DNA of 64,000 nt from Raineyella fluvialis (GCF_009646095.1 NZ_CP045725.1:1488001-1552000); one strand, 5' to 3'. Positions 31,378-40,544 are shown, numbered from the stretch's first letter. Notes: generated by a model from the letters alone, not told the origin. Program-made: numbers and translations.

Positions 31378-32022
31378 TCAGTCCCGCCAGAACAGGTGGT
31401 GCACCACGCCGCTGACGCTGGGGACCTTCTCCAGGTGGTAGCGGTCGAGCAGCTCGTCGGGGCTGTCCCAGAGCCGCTCACCTCGTCCGGCGGTGATCGG
31501 CACGACGGCGATGTGCAGCACGTCGACCAGGCCGGCGGCGAGGAACTCCCGTACGGTCGCTACCCCGCCACCGATGCGTACGTCACCGCCGTTCGCCGCC
31601 TGCTTCGCCGTCGCGAGGGCCTCCTCGGGTGAGGCGTCGAGGAAGTGGAAGGTGGTGTCGGTCAGGCTGAACGAGGGCCTGAGGTGGTGGGTGAGGACGA
31701 ACACCGGGGTGTGGAACGGCGGATCGTCGCCCCACCAGCCTTGCCAGCTCAGGTCCTGCCAGGGTCCGCGTTGCGGTCCGAATTTGTTGCGCCCCATGAT
31801 CTCGGCGCCGATGCCGTTTGAGAAGTCCCGGCTGAAGTAGTCGTCCAGTCCGCGGCTGCCGCCGGGCTCCCGCCGGCCGACCCAGCTGGCCGTCGCGAAG
31901 GCCCAGGCATGCAGGTCCGCCGGGTCGAGGCTGCCGAAGGGACGCTCCAGGCTCTGTCCCTCCCCGCTGCCGAAGCCGTCGCTGGACACGCTGAAGGATT
32001 GGACGCGTACGAGTTGGGTCAT
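31378..32022 (-). CDS. Dihydrofolate reductase family protein (RibD C-terminal domain)
   Basis: 214 residues from ATG 32022, which has GGAGGT seven bases upstream; a GTG at 32031 is less likely. The RibD_C/DHFR-like fold is visible in VRVQSFSVSSDGFGSG, IMGRNKFGPQ, FVLTHHLRP and the cofactor loop DVRIGGGVATVREFLAAGL. Such small cytoplasmic reductases occur widely in actinobacteria with unknown physiological substrate. It is not in a riboflavin operon, so RibD function is unlikely. It diverges from merA. Confidence 0.87.
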   Translation of the reverse strand: MTQLVRVQSFSVSSDGFGSGEGQSLERPFGSLDPADLHAWAFATASWVGRREPGGSRGLDDYFSRDFSNGIGAEIMGRNKFGPQRGPWQDLSWQGWWGDDPPFHTPVFVLTHHLRPSFSLTDTTFHFLDASPEEALATAKQAANGGDVRIGGGVATVREFLAAGLVDVLHIAVVPITAGRGERLWDSPDELLDRYHLEKVPSVSGVVHHLFWRD

Positions 32023-32164
32023 GGCCGGCACCTCCGTCGGTTCGGTTCTGCCTTGATTGTGGCGCAGATCACTTGTCGCGTGTGGGGTGACCCGCGGATC
32101 TGGCTACTGCGGGGGAGTATCACTGCAGGAGATCGGATGGCGATGGAGGCGGGAGGTGCCCGAC

Positions 32165-33658
32165 ATGGACACATCGGTCACGACGGGTACAGCGGATACG
32201 ACGAGCAGATCGGGCAGGCAGGAGATGGACGACGTCAGCGTCGATCTCGCCATCATCGGCTCCGGCGCCGCTGCCTTCGCGGCGGCGATCCGGGCCAGTG
32301 GACGCGGACTGTCGGTGGCCATGATCGAACGTGGCACCCTCGGCGGCACCTGCGTGAACACCGGCTGCATCCCCTCCAAGGCGCTGATCGCGGCCGCCGA
32401 CGCGCGGCATGTCGCCATGGACGCCGGCCGCTTCCCGGGTATCGCGGCCGCTGCGGGTCCGGCGGACCTGCGCGCTCTCGTCGGGGGCACGCAGAGCCTG
32501 GTCGAGACGATGCGGACGGAGAAGTACGCCGACGTCGCCGAGGCGTACGGCTGGACGATGCTGACCGGCGAGGCGGCTTTCACGGGTACGCCGGAGGTGC
32601 CATGGCTCCGGGTGAGCGCGCCGGACGGCAGAGGCGTACGCGTCGAGGCGCGGCACTACCTGGTGGCCACCGGTTCCGCGCCGTGGATGCCCCCGATCGA
32701 GGGCCTCACGGACGTGGATCCCCTGACCTCGACGACCGCGATGGCGCTGGAGGAGGTGCCCGCGTCGCTGCTGGTGCTGGGCGGTGGGTACGTGGCACTC
32801 GAGCTGGCCCAGCTCTTCGCCCGGCTCGGGTCGAGGGTGACGATGCTCGTCCGCTCCCGGTTGCTCTCCCATGAGGACCGCGAGGTGTCCAGGACGTTGG
32901 AGGGGGTCTTCGCTGACGAGGGGATCCGCGTCGTACGCCGCGCCGAGGTCACCGCGTTCGGGCGGGTCGAGGCCACCGGAGAGGCCGTCGCCACGGTGAC
33001 GGTGCGCGGGGAGCGGGAGGAGTTCCGGGCCGAGCGGGTGCTCGTGGCGACTGGCCGCCGACCGGTCACCGACGGACTGGGCCTGGCCGGGGTCGGCGTC
33101 GACACCGGACCCACCGGGCAGATCGCTGTCACTGACGACCTCGCCACCGCCAACCCCCGGATCTGGGCGGCCGGCGACGTCACGGCCCACCCGGAGTTCG
33201 TGTACGTGGCGGCATACCACGGCGCGATGGTGGTCGACAACGCCTTCGGCGACGCGCGACGGACGGTCGACTACAACACGCTGCCGCGGGTGACCTTCAC
33301 CGACCCGGCGGTGGGGGCGGTGGGCCTGACGGAGAAGCAGGTCGTCGCCGCCGGGCACCGCTGCCACTGTGCGGTCCTGCCGCTGGCGTACGTTCCGCGG
33401 GCGGTGGTCAACCGCGACACCCGCGGCTTCATCAAGATCAACGCCGACGCCGACACCGGCCGGATCCTCGGCATCACCGCGGTCGCCAAGGACGCCGGGG
33501 AACTGGCCGCCGCCGGGGTGCACATCCTCGAGGCCAACCTCGGCATCGAGGACGTCGCTCACCGCTGGGCCCCGTACCTCACGATGGCCGAGGGCCTGAA
33601 GATCGCCTGTCAGGCCTTCACCACGGACGTGTCGATGCTGTCCTGCTGCGCGACATGA
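32165..33658 (+). CDS. merA: Mercury(II) reductase
   Basis: 497 residues from ATG 32165 with GGGAGG upstream. A flavin disulfide reductase fold: FAD-binding AIIGSGAAAFAAAI, redox pair C63 and C68 (CVNTGCIPSK), NADPH-binding VLGGGYVALELAQ, GDVTAHPEFVYVAA, and the MerA-specific C-terminal vicinal cysteines C494 and C495 (LSCCAT) that deliver Hg(II). It reduces Hg(II) to volatile Hg(0) with NADPH. There is no N-terminal heavy-metal-associated domain and no merR, merT or merB nearby. The dihydrolipoamide dehydrogenase alternative is excluded by the CC terminus. Confidence 0.9.
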   Translation: MDTSVTTGTADTTSRSGRQEMDDVSVDLAIIGSGAAAFAAAIRASGRGLSVAMIERGTLGGTCVNTGCIPSKALIAAADARHVAMDAGRFPGIAAAAGPADLRALVGGTQSLVETMRTEKYADVAEAYGWTMLTGEAAFTGTPEVPWLRVSAPDGRGVRVEARHYLVATGSAPWMPPIEGLTDVDPLTSTTAMALEEVPASLLVLGGGYVALELAQLFARLGSRVTMLVRSRLLSHEDREVSRTLEGVFADEGIRVVRRAEVTAFGRVEATGEAVATVTVRGEREEFRAERVLVATGRRPVTDGLGLAGVGVDTGPTGQIAVTDDLATANPRIWAAGDVTAHPEFVYVAAYHGAMVVDNAFGDARRTVDYNTLPRVTFTDPAVGAVGLTEKQVVAAGHRCHCAVLPLAYVPRAVVNRDTRGFIKINADADTGRILGITAVAKDAGELAAAGVHILEANLGIEDVAHRWAPYLTMAEGLKIACQAFTTDVSMLSCCAT

Positions 33659-33677
33659 GGACGCGATGTGAAGCGGG

Positions 33678-35429
33678 TCAGGGCCGGATCACCGCCGCGT
33701 AGACGTTCTGGTCCAGGCCGCCCGAGGTGTCGAAGCATGTGGTGCTCAGCGACGTGCAGGTGCCACCGGTCTCCGGATCACCCGCCACATCGGCGCCGTC
33801 GGCGTCGCCGGTGCGATCCGCGGCAGCGACCGTGTCACGCTGATCGGCCCAGACGGCGCCGATCCGGTCACCCTGCGCGGCGACCGTGATGTAGTCGCCG
33901 AGGAACGGCACGCGTCGGCCGCCGAACTGCTCGTAGTTCGGGTTGAAGGGCCTACTGGTCACCCGGATGCTCGTGCCCCAGGTGCTCCCTCCGTCGGTGG
34001 AGGCGGCGTAGCGGACGTTCAGGCAGGCGCTGGTGGCCCCGGTCGCGCTGTTGCACGGCGGCCGGGTCGCGGCGTAGTCCCCGTCCCCGCGGGAGTCGTA
34101 CCAGATAGCGCTGACGCGGCCGGCCGAGGCGACCAGATAGGGGAAGAACTGGTGCCCGGTGCCGGACGGTGCCAGGGCCGTCGGGGTCGACCAGTGGCTG
34201 CCACCATCCGTGGACGTCGCGACCTGGATCTGTCCCTGACCCGACGGCAACGCCGTCTGGAAGGCCATCACCACGGTCCCGTGCACGGTGTCGGCCGCGA
34301 GGTACGGCTGGGCGAGATCGAAGCGCGGGAAGGTGAAGCCGGTGGGGCAGGCGTACGGCCCGTCCCCGCAGTCGCGGGCGCCGTTACCGGAGAACTGGGA
34401 CGAGTCGAACGCGCGGTAGGGGACCGCGATCCGGGCGTTCGTGAAGGTCTTCCCGTAGTCGGCGGAGGAGACGAAGGCTGCACCGGTGACCGAGTTCATG
34501 GCCGGGCCACCAGCACTCCCCACCCAACTGACGAAGACCTGACCGCCGGCACCGATCGCGATCGAGGGGCCCTGGTTGCCCGACGTGGCGGCGGAGAGCC
34601 GGACCGGAGTGCTGAAGGATGCACCATGATCGGTCGACCGGCTGAACATGATGCTCGCGCCGCCGCTCCCGCGGAAGTCCGACCAGGCGGCGTACACGAT
34701 GCCGGTGGCGGGGTCGACCGCCATGGCGGTCTTGTCGTTGCTCGAGCCGAGTCCGAACGTGTTCTGGGCGAGGACCACGGTGCGGACGTACTTCTGGCCG
34801 TCGGTGCGGTTGTCACTCGGGTCCTTCGGTGCGTAGGTCGCCACCCAGACCGACCCGATGTTGTCGCGGGTGGTGAAGCCTGAGTTGCCGTTGTCGGTCC
34901 CGCGGTTGAAGTTGTTGCCCATGAAGAAGAGGTTTCCGCTGCCGTCCCAGGCCATGACGGGGTCGCCGGAGGCGATGGCCCCGCCGGCGACCAGGCTGCT
35001 CAGTGGCGAGGCGGCGCCCTGCGTGGAGGAGTCGCCCAGGTAGCCGGGCAGGAGGCTGTTGGTCCACGTGCCACCGCCGTTACTGCTGCGATAGAACCCG
35101 GCCCACGCATCGCCGACGGTGGCCGTCGTGCAGTAGTTGTTGGAGCCGGCGGCCCACACGTCGGGGTTGCGGGGGTCGATGGCCAGGGTCGGCTCGTTCT
35201 GCTGTCGGCGATCGGTGGTGCAGCGTGCCAGGACGGCGTCGGTGTACGACCCTCCGGCCAGCTGGTCGGCGCTCTTCCAGGTGGAGGTGCCGTTGTCGAG
35301 GGTCACGCGGACGTTCGTGCCGGCCGTCGGGGTCGGTGGTGGTGGGGTGGCGTGGGCCGCGCCGCCCTGGGTCAGCAGTGCTGCGGCGGCGATCGCCGCG
35401 TACGCGATGGCAAGTCGAACACGCGCCAT
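33678..35429 (-). CDS. Secreted sialidase-like (BNR/Asp-box) beta-propeller protein
   Basis: 583 residues with a clear signal peptide (MARVRLAIAYAAIAAAALLT ... GGAAHA). The body has repeated Asp-box segments such as SSNGGGTWTNS, SRSTDHGASFSTPVRLS, SSADYGKTFTNAR, STDGGSHWSTP and STDGGSTWGTS, giving a sialidase-like propeller. The Arg-rich catalytic triad of true sialidases is not evident (there is no FRIP motif), so enzymatic sialidase activity is uncertain; extracellular binding or another glycosidase role is as likely. A good AAGGGGA precedes the start. It ends 20 bp from merA, converging. Confidence 0.82.
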   Translation of the reverse strand: MARVRLAIAYAAIAAAALLTQGGAAHATPPPPTPTAGTNVRVTLDNGTSTWKSADQLAGGSYTDAVLARCTTDRRQQNEPTLAIDPRNPDVWAAGSNNYCTTATVGDAWAGFYRSSNGGGTWTNSLLPGYLGDSSTQGAASPLSSLVAGGAIASGDPVMAWDGSGNLFFMGNNFNRGTDNGNSGFTTRDNIGSVWVATYAPKDPSDNRTDGQKYVRTVVLAQNTFGLGSSNDKTAMAVDPATGIVYAAWSDFRGSGGASIMFSRSTDHGASFSTPVRLSAATSGNQGPSIAIGAGGQVFVSWVGSAGGPAMNSVTGAAFVSSADYGKTFTNARIAVPYRAFDSSQFSGNGARDCGDGPYACPTGFTFPRFDLAQPYLAADTVHGTVVMAFQTALPSGQGQIQVATSTDGGSHWSTPTALAPSGTGHQFFPYLVASAGRVSAIWYDSRGDGDYAATRPPCNSATGATSACLNVRYAASTDGGSTWGTSIRVTSRPFNPNYEQFGGRRVPFLGDYITVAAQGDRIGAVWADQRDTVAAADRTGDADGADVAGDPETGGTCTSLSTTCFDTSGGLDQNVYAAVIRP

Positions 35430-35523
35430 GGAATCCCCTTGTGCCGGCGGCCAGGCACGACGATGTGCGCTGGAGCGATCCGTACGGCCCCTGGCCTGAG
35501 CGTAGTGGCGTAGGTCACACTCA

Positions 35524-35880
35524 GTGAATGCCTGTGAGGTGCGTCCTCGACGACGTCCTCAGGTTGCTCTTCGGGGCCTCGTGCGCGGTGATACGGGTTG
35601 GCGCCAAGGTTTCACGTCAAACATCACCAACCCGAAGGTGCTCGCCTTCTACCTCGCCGTGCTGCCGCAATTCCTGCCAGCGGGCGCGACGCCGCTGGAG
35701 GCGATCCCTCTGGCCCTGTTCCACGCGGCCATCTCGGCGCTCTACCTGGCGATCATCACCCTGGCGGCGCACCGCGCCCGCCGCGTCCTGACCCGGCGCC
35801 GCGTACGTCGCGGGCTCGACGCGGTGACGGGGTCGGTGATGATCGGCTTCGGCCTGCGGCTGGCCGGGGAGCACGCCTGA
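35524..35880 (+). pseudogene. LysE-family exporter, N-terminally truncated remnant
   Basis: About 118 codons. Only the C-terminal half of a LysE/RhtB amino-acid exporter is recognisable: RQGFTSNITNPKVLAFYLAVLPQFL followed by two membrane helices and a basic C-terminus. The first three helices (about 100 residues) are missing, and residues before RQGF are not LysE-like. The neighbouring arsenic and sialidase genes are intact, so the remnant marks a past deletion or rearrangement at about 35.5 kb. A functional half-protein is unlikely. Confidence 0.72.
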
Positions 35881-35884
35881 CGGT

Positions 35885-36319
35885 TCAGCGCGCCGCCTCG
35901 GCCGGGGTGGGCAGCACCTCGACGCCGAGCTCGGTGAGGAGTTCAGTGACGCGGCGCCGGATCTCGTCGCGGATGGGTCGTACGGCGTCGACGCCCTGGC
36001 CAGCGGGGTCCTGGAGCACCCAGTCCTCGTACCGCTTGCCGGGGTAGAACGGGCAGGCGTCACCGCAGCCCATGGTGATCACGACGTCGGAGGCCTGGAC
36101 GGCCTCGGGGGTGAGGATCTTGGGCTTCTCGGCGGAGATGTCGATGCCCTCCTCGAGCAGGGCTTCGCGGACGGCCGGGTTGACGGAATCGGCCGGCGCG
36201 GAGCCCGCGGAGCGGACCTCGACCTTCCCCCCGGACAGGTGGTGGGTGTACGCGGCGCCCATCTGGGAGCGGCCGGCGTTGTGGACGCAGACGAACATGA
36301 CGGAGGGCTTGTCGGTCAC
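35885..36319 (-). CDS. arsC: Arsenate reductase, low-molecular-weight phosphatase type
   Basis: 144 residues from a GTG with GAGGAA upstream. The catalytic P-loop CVHNAGRS (CX5R) lies at 11-18; further cysteines CGDAC at about 85-89 may act in disulfide relay, and the general-acid Asp lies in VLQDPAGQG. It reduces arsenate to arsenite, coupled to thioredoxin or mycothiol in actinobacteria. It lies 39 bp after the acr3 gene in the same operon, divergent from arsR. Confidence 0.93.
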   Translation of the reverse strand: MTDKPSVMFVCVHNAGRSQMGAAYTHHLSGGKVEVRSAGSAPADSVNPAVREALLEEGIDISAEKPKILTPEAVQASDVVITMGCGDACPFYPGKRYEDWVLQDPAGQGVDAVRPIRDEIRRRVTELLTELGVEVLPTPAEAAR

Positions 36320-36358
36320 GATGGTTCCTCTCGTGGGGTGCGATCGAGGTCGGGTGGC

Positions 36359-37468
36359 TCAGCGGGTGGGCAGGGTCGGGTCGTGCGGGAACAGCCGGGG
36401 CGCCAGCCAGAGGGCGACGTAGACCAGACCGACCAGGACGGGGACCTCGATGAGCGGTCCGACGACGCCGGCGAGGGCCTGACCCGACGTGACTCCGAAG
36501 GTGCCGATCGCTACAGCGATGGCCAGCTCGAAGTTGTTCCCGGCGGCGGTGAACGCGACGGTGGCGGAGTGGCCGTAGTCGAGGCCCGCCGCGCGGGAGG
36601 CGAAGAGCCCGCCGAGCCACATGATCGCGAAGTAGGCGATGAGCGGCAGGGCGATCCGGGCGACGTCCCACGGACGGCTGGTGATCTGGTGGCCCTGCAG
36701 GGCGAACAGCAGCACGATCGTGAAGAGCAGGCCGTAGAGCGCCAGCGGACCGATGCGGGGCAGGAAGCGCCCTTCGTACCAGGTGCGGCCCTTCGTCCGC
36801 TCGCCGAGCAGGCGGGTGAGGAAGCCCGCTACGAGGGGAACGCCGAGGAAGACCAGCACCGAGACGAAGATCGCCCAGAACGAGAAGTCCGCCGAGGTCG
36901 TGGGCAGGCCCAGCCAGCCGGGGAGCACCTGGAGGTAGAACCAGCCGAGCGCGGAGAAGGCGATCACCTGGAAGATCGAGTTGACGGCCACGAGAACGGC
37001 GGCGGCCTCACGGTCGCCACACGCCAGGTCGTTCCAGATCAGCACCATGGCGATGCAGCGAGCCAGGCCGACGATGATCAGGCCGGTGCGGTACTCGGGC
37101 AGGTCGGGCAGCAGCAGCCAGGCCAGGGTGAACATGACGGCCGGGCCGATGATCCAGTTCAGGCCGAGGGAGAGTCCCATCAGCCGCCGGTCGGCAGTGA
37201 CGCGACGGGTCTCGTCGTAGCGGACCTTGGCCAGCACCGGATACATCATCACCAGCAGGCCGATCGCGATCGGCAGGGAGACCGAACCGATCTTCACCGT
37301 GTCGAGTGCGGCGGACAGCCCCGGCACGAAACGGCCCAGCAGCAACCCGACAGCCATCGCCGCGATGATCCAGACCGGCAGGAACCGGTCGAGCATGCTC
37401 AGCTGACCTGCCACCGACGCGTGATGGGTCGTCTCCTCGTACATGCCGGCCTGCTCGGTCTGGGACAC
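36359..37468 (-). CDS. acr3: ACR3-type arsenite efflux transporter
   Basis: 369 residues from a GTG preceded by GAGAGG; ATG 37444 is an alternative. Ten hydrophobic helices follow the Acr3 pattern: DRFLPVWIIAAMAVGLLLG at the start, LNWIIGPAVMFTLAW, the essential-cysteine helix LARCIAMVLIWNDLACGD, and FTAAGNNFELAIAVAIGTFG. It exports arsenite (and possibly antimonite) using the proton gradient. It heads the acr3-arsC operon, which is divergent from arsR. Confidence 0.94.
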   Translation of the reverse strand: MSQTEQAGMYEETTHHASVAGQLSMLDRFLPVWIIAAMAVGLLLGRFVPGLSAALDTVKIGSVSLPIAIGLLVMMYPVLAKVRYDETRRVTADRRLMGLSLGLNWIIGPAVMFTLAWLLLPDLPEYRTGLIIVGLARCIAMVLIWNDLACGDREAAAVLVAVNSIFQVIAFSALGWFYLQVLPGWLGLPTTSADFSFWAIFVSVLVFLGVPLVAGFLTRLLGERTKGRTWYEGRFLPRIGPLALYGLLFTIVLLFALQGHQITSRPWDVARIALPLIAYFAIMWLGGLFASRAAGLDYGHSATVAFTAAGNNFELAIAVAIGTFGVTSGQALAGVVGPLIEVPVLVGLVYVALWLAPRLFPHDPTLPTR

Positions 37469-37484
37469 GGGAACCTCTCTCCAT

Positions 37485-37500
37485 ATCGACGATCGTCGAT
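37485..37500. promoter_or_regulatory. 16-bp perfect palindrome upstream of acr3
   Basis: ATCGACGATCGTCGAT is its own complement and lies 17 bp upstream of the acr3 GTG, in the gap shared with divergent arsR. It is a candidate ArsR operator or promoter element; a second dyad follows at 37520-37535. Confidence 0.45.
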
Positions 37501-37519
37501 GGACAGTCTTCCCTGATGT

Positions 37520-37535
37520 ATTGATGACTGTCAAT
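37520..37535. promoter_or_regulatory. Candidate ArsR operator upstream of arsR
   Basis: ATTGA at 37520-37524 and TCAAT at 37531-37535 form a dyad 21 bp before the arsR start. ArsR/SmtB proteins typically bind A/T-rich dyads near the -10 region of divergent promoters, which fits. The match is by shape and place only. Confidence 0.5.
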
Positions 37536-37555
37536 GTGTGGGTTAGGGTGGTGCG

Positions 37556-37939
37556 ATGCCACGGGTCACTCTGGACGCACCCCTCCTCGTCGAGCCGGGC
37601 GAGGCCTGTCTGCCTGCCCCGGCACCTGCTGTGCTGATGCCGGCCGAGCGGGCCGGCTGCCTGGCCGAGATCTTCAAGGCTCTGTCCGACCCGACCCGGG
37701 TGCGTCTGCTCGCCCATATCTGTTCGTCGGAGCATGGCACCGCCTGCGCGTGTCACCTGCCCGACGCTCTCGGGATCAGCCAGCCGACGCTGTCCCACCA
37801 CTTGAAGAAGTTGGTCGACGCCGGCCTGATCACGCGAGAGCAGCGGGGGCGGTGGGCGCACTACACGGTCGTTCCGGAGGTGCTGGGCGTCGCGCGCGAC
37901 TTCCTCGGCGAATCCACCGGCGGCATCCGCTGCTGCTGA
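37556..37939 (+). CDS. arsR: ArsR/SmtB family metalloregulator
   Basis: 127 residues. A winged helix (ALSDPTRVRLLAHI, LGISQPTLSHHLKKLVDAGL, REQRGRWAHYTV) with cysteines CSSEHGTACAC just before the recognition helix and a terminal CC. These placements suggest an As(III) site different from the classic CVCDLC form. It diverges from acr3-arsC and should release the shared promoter when arsenite binds. Confidence 0.92.
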   Translation: MPRVTLDAPLLVEPGEACLPAPAPAVLMPAERAGCLAEIFKALSDPTRVRLLAHICSSEHGTACACHLPDALGISQPTLSHHLKKLVDAGLITREQRGRWAHYTVVPEVLGVARDFLGESTGGIRCC

Positions 37940-37997
37940 AACTCGGCTGTTCAGACCGCGACTGCTGGAACCCCGACTGCTGAACCGCGGCCGTCCC

Positions 37998-38348
37998 TCA
38001 CGCCAGGGGATCGCCCTGGTCACGCACGCTGCGCAGAGTGTTGACGCGGGCCTGATAGTCCTCGGGGGTGATGTCTCCGGCGGCGAGGCGGTCCGCGAGG
38101 ATGCGCATCGCCTCGGCCTCGGGCGCGGCGCCCGGATCGGTGGTCGGACGAGGAGGAGTGGCCGCCGGCCGGCCATACCCGGTCCCACCATGGTGGGCTC
38201 GCCGGTGCCGGGCGCGCCGGATGAGGAGGAACAGGACGAGGAGGACGAGGAGGACGGGAAGTCCTCGGAACCCGAAGCCGTACGGCCTCATCATCCAGCC
38301 GTGGCCGAAGAAGAGGCCCATCATCTGCGGAACGAGTGCAACGATCAT
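37998..38348 (-). CDS. Small membrane protein with SHOCT domain
   Basis: 116 residues from ATG 38348. One strong membrane helix (LPVLLVLLVLFLLI) followed by a basic, Pro-rich cytoplasmic stretch and a C-terminal SHOCT motif (EAMRILADRLAAGDITPEDYQARV). SHOCT is a short oligomerisation or lipid-associated motif found at the end of many small membrane proteins; the function is unknown. It converges on arsR and is about 140 bp from the next gene. Confidence 0.8.
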   Translation of the reverse strand: MIVALVPQMMGLFFGHGWMMRPYGFGFRGLPVLLVLLVLFLLIRRARHRRAHHGGTGYGRPAATPPRPTTDPGAAPEAEAMRILADRLAAGDITPEDYQARVNTLRSVRDQGDPLA

Positions 38349-38489
38349 GGCAGCACTGTTCCCTATCCGCGGGGCCTCGCACATCGGCCCGGGAGCGGCA
38401 CTTGACGTACGTCGGGGGGCGTACGGGGGCCTGAAGGTGCGTCCTGCACTCATCCCCTTCGCCGGCCACGAGGAGCGAAGGCGGGCCCG

Positions 38490-38906
38490 TTACGACCGGA
38501 AGTCCTCGACGGTGAGGCCGTCGGGGTGTCCTCGGGGCCATTCCACCAGCTCGATCAGGTACCCATCGGGGTCGGCGACCATGGACGTGCGAGGACCGTC
38601 GGGGCCGCCCGGGCGTTCCGCGGCGCTCGGCCGTCGCCCTGCCAGGGTCAGCGCCGCGATCGACGCGTCGAGGTCGTGGACCTGCACGACGAGGTGGTGG
38701 AAGCCGGTGCCCAGGTCGACGGGCCCGTCGGAGGGGCGGTACAGCAGTTCCAGGCTGCCCACGTCCTCGCCCGGGAACTTCAGCACGACCAGGATGGTGC
38801 CGTCGGCCATCTCGCCACGGCCGATCTCCCGATAGCCGAGTTCCCGATAGAACCCCATCGAGGCGTCGAGGTCAGTGACTCGGTAGGCGGTGTGCAGCGT
38901 CCTCAT
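38490..38906 (-). CDS. VOC family protein, lactoylglutathione lyase-like
   Basis: 138 residues from ATG 38906. Two beta-alpha-beta-beta-beta units of the vicinal oxygen chelate fold: LHTAYRVTDLDASMGFYREL and GFHHLVVQVHDLDASIAAL. Metal ligands compatible with glyoxalase I are visible: H in LHTAYRV, E in LELLYR, H in FHHLVV and E in YLIELVEW. It could detoxify methylglyoxal with a thiol cofactor, though actinobacteria use mycothiol and the substrate is uncertain. Confidence 0.85.
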   Translation of the reverse strand: MRTLHTAYRVTDLDASMGFYRELGYREIGRGEMADGTILVVLKFPGEDVGSLELLYRPSDGPVDLGTGFHHLVVQVHDLDASIAALTLAGRRPSAAERPGGPDGPRTSMVADPDGYLIELVEWPRGHPDGLTVEDFRS

Positions 38907-39034
38907 GGCGAGTGCCCTTCGGTGTCGTCCGGTGCATCCATCGTCCCAAGGGCCTCGAAGGGGCTCAAGGGTCTTCGACCAGGCGATCCCTCCCGCGATC
39001 CCTCCCGCGACCCCGACAGGGTGCCTCTGTGGGG

Positions 39035-39053
39035 TCATAGGGCAAACCTATGG
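39035..39053. repeat. CATAGG-N5-CCTATG palindrome (copy 6)
   Basis: TCATAGG at 39035-39041, spacer GCAAA, CCTATGG at 39047-39053. It lies upstream of the VOC gene on the minus strand, in the gap before the phosphoesterase gene. It stands alone, without a facing partner. Confidence 0.75.
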
Positions 39054-39130
39054 AACGGGGGAGGTAGGGAGAGGGCTTGGGTGGTGGCCAACGACTCGCC
39101 GGCCTGCGACCTCCAGGATCGGCGATGAGA

Positions 39131-39164
39131 AAGGTCCCCGCAGCAGCAGAGCCGCAGGGACCTT
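39131..39164 (-). terminator. Hairpin terminator after the phosphoesterase gene
   Basis: AAGGTCCC (39131-39138) pairs with GGGACCTT (39157-39164). Read on the minus strand it lies 50 bp after the phosphoesterase stop and is followed by TTTCTC. Confidence 0.65.
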
Positions 39165-39214
39165 CTCGCTTCGTTCTCTAGGGCCGGTTCAGCAGCCAGC
39201 GGGCGAGGCCGCGA

Positions 39215-40411
39215 TCACGGACGGAAGAGGTCGGTGAACGTGCCGGAGGTGGTCGGGGAGCAGGTGTTCTCGAGGCAGCCGAGGTGCCACAGGTGCTCGA
39301 TCGTGGAGAGCATCGTGTAGTGGTCGGTCACCTGGGTGTCCGTCTTGTGCGGGCCCGCGGCGGAGTTGATCACGATGAGCGGGGCGTCGCCACCGCCGAG
39401 GGTGGCGGGGGTGGTGCCGTTCGGGGTGCTCACACCGACCGGGCTGCCGGGGCCGCCGGTGGAGCCGGAGTAGTCGTTCTCGTCCCAGGCGAGCACGATG
39501 GTCGAGTGCGTGGTCTTCCAGGTGGTGGAGTTCATGATCTCGCTGACCTGCTGCTTGACGTAGTCGTCGCCCAGCTTGATGGCGCCGTGGTCCAGGCCTG
39601 AGTCGGGGTAGCCGCACGAGGGCATGTTGACCAGCGCGGCGGACGATGGCGAGACACCGTGCATGTCATGGCACTGGTTCGGGCTGATCCAGACGAAGTT
39701 CGGCACGTTGCCCGAGGCCAGGTCAGCGCTGAGGTTGTTCTCCAGCGGGACGATCTTGTCCATCCGAGCCGGCGAGTTGACGATGTCGGAGAAGTACAGG
39801 AACGGGTTGTGCTTCTGCGCGTACAGCTTCACGGTCTTGCCGCCGACGACCGGGGCGTACTCGACCTGCTTGTTGGTGGCCGGCATGCTCTCCATGTAGG
39901 CCTTCCAGGTCTTCCCGCCCTCCTCGAGCTGGTCGACGATCGTACGACCGGAGAACATGTGCGGCTGGGCCGACGCGCTGGCGATCTGCGCCGGCGTCAG
40001 GTACGCGTTGAGCGGGTCGGACGAGCCAGAGACGAACTCCTCCGGGGCGCACGTCACCGTGGCGCCGGCCTTGCAGTCGTCGTAGATGCCCTGGGGGGAG
40101 CCGGAGATGGCCGACAGGTAGTTCGGCAGGCTCGGGTGGGTGACGCCGTGGTAGCCGGTGGCCTCGTTGTAGCGCTGGGCGAGCGAGGTGATGTACGGGG
40201 CGTCGGCGGTGTTGCCGATGACCTGGTCCCGGCCGTGGTTCTCCATCATGATCACGAAGACGTGGTCCGGGCCGTTCTGGCTGTTCTCAGTGGCCTTGCT
40301 CGCGGCGGACGCGCCGGTCGCGCCGGCCGTTGCGGCAGCGGTCAGGGCCACGGCGGCGAGCGCGGCGACGGCACCCGCCCTGGGGCGGTTCTTCAGACTC
40401 AGGCTTCGCAT
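39215..40411 (-). CDS. Secreted phosphoesterase family protein (PF04185 type)
   Basis: 398 residues with a Sec-type signal peptide of about 37 residues (AVAALAAVALTAAATAGATG). The phosphoesterase family of phospholipase C and acid phosphatases is recognised by HVFVIMMENHGRDQVIG, SLPNYLSAISGS, PNFVWISPNQCHDMHG and STIVLAWDENDYSG. The MENH...D and DENDYSG segments supply metal-ligand candidates. It probably hydrolyses phosphate esters or phospholipids outside the cell. A hairpin follows its stop. A much larger protein with a related domain is encoded at 60-63 kb. Confidence 0.88.
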   Translation of the reverse strand: MRSLSLKNRPRAGAVAALAAVALTAAATAGATGASAASKATENSQNGPDHVFVIMMENHGRDQVIGNTADAPYITSLAQRYNEATGYHGVTHPSLPNYLSAISGSPQGIYDDCKAGATVTCAPEEFVSGSSDPLNAYLTPAQIASASAQPHMFSGRTIVDQLEEGGKTWKAYMESMPATNKQVEYAPVVGGKTVKLYAQKHNPFLYFSDIVNSPARMDKIVPLENNLSADLASGNVPNFVWISPNQCHDMHGVSPSSAALVNMPSCGYPDSGLDHGAIKLGDDYVKQQVSEIMNSTTWKTTHSTIVLAWDENDYSGSTGGPGSPVGVSTPNGTTPATLGGGDAPLIVINSAAGPHKTDTQVTDHYTMLSTIEHLWHLGCLENTCSPTTSGTFTDLFRP

Positions 40412-40544
40412 CGAGTTCCTCTCAGACTGGCCCCCCGGGAGGGAGCATCAGGTCCGATCCCATCGGGCCGGCCATGAGAGGTCACTGGGAATTCGGCGAC
40501 AGGGGCACGTCGTCCGGATGAACTGTTGGAGTACCGGCGCCGTC

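Noticed and set aside
32041-32164. merR-type operator/promoter upstream of merA
   Set aside because: No MerR dyad with a 19-bp spacer and no merR gene could be found.
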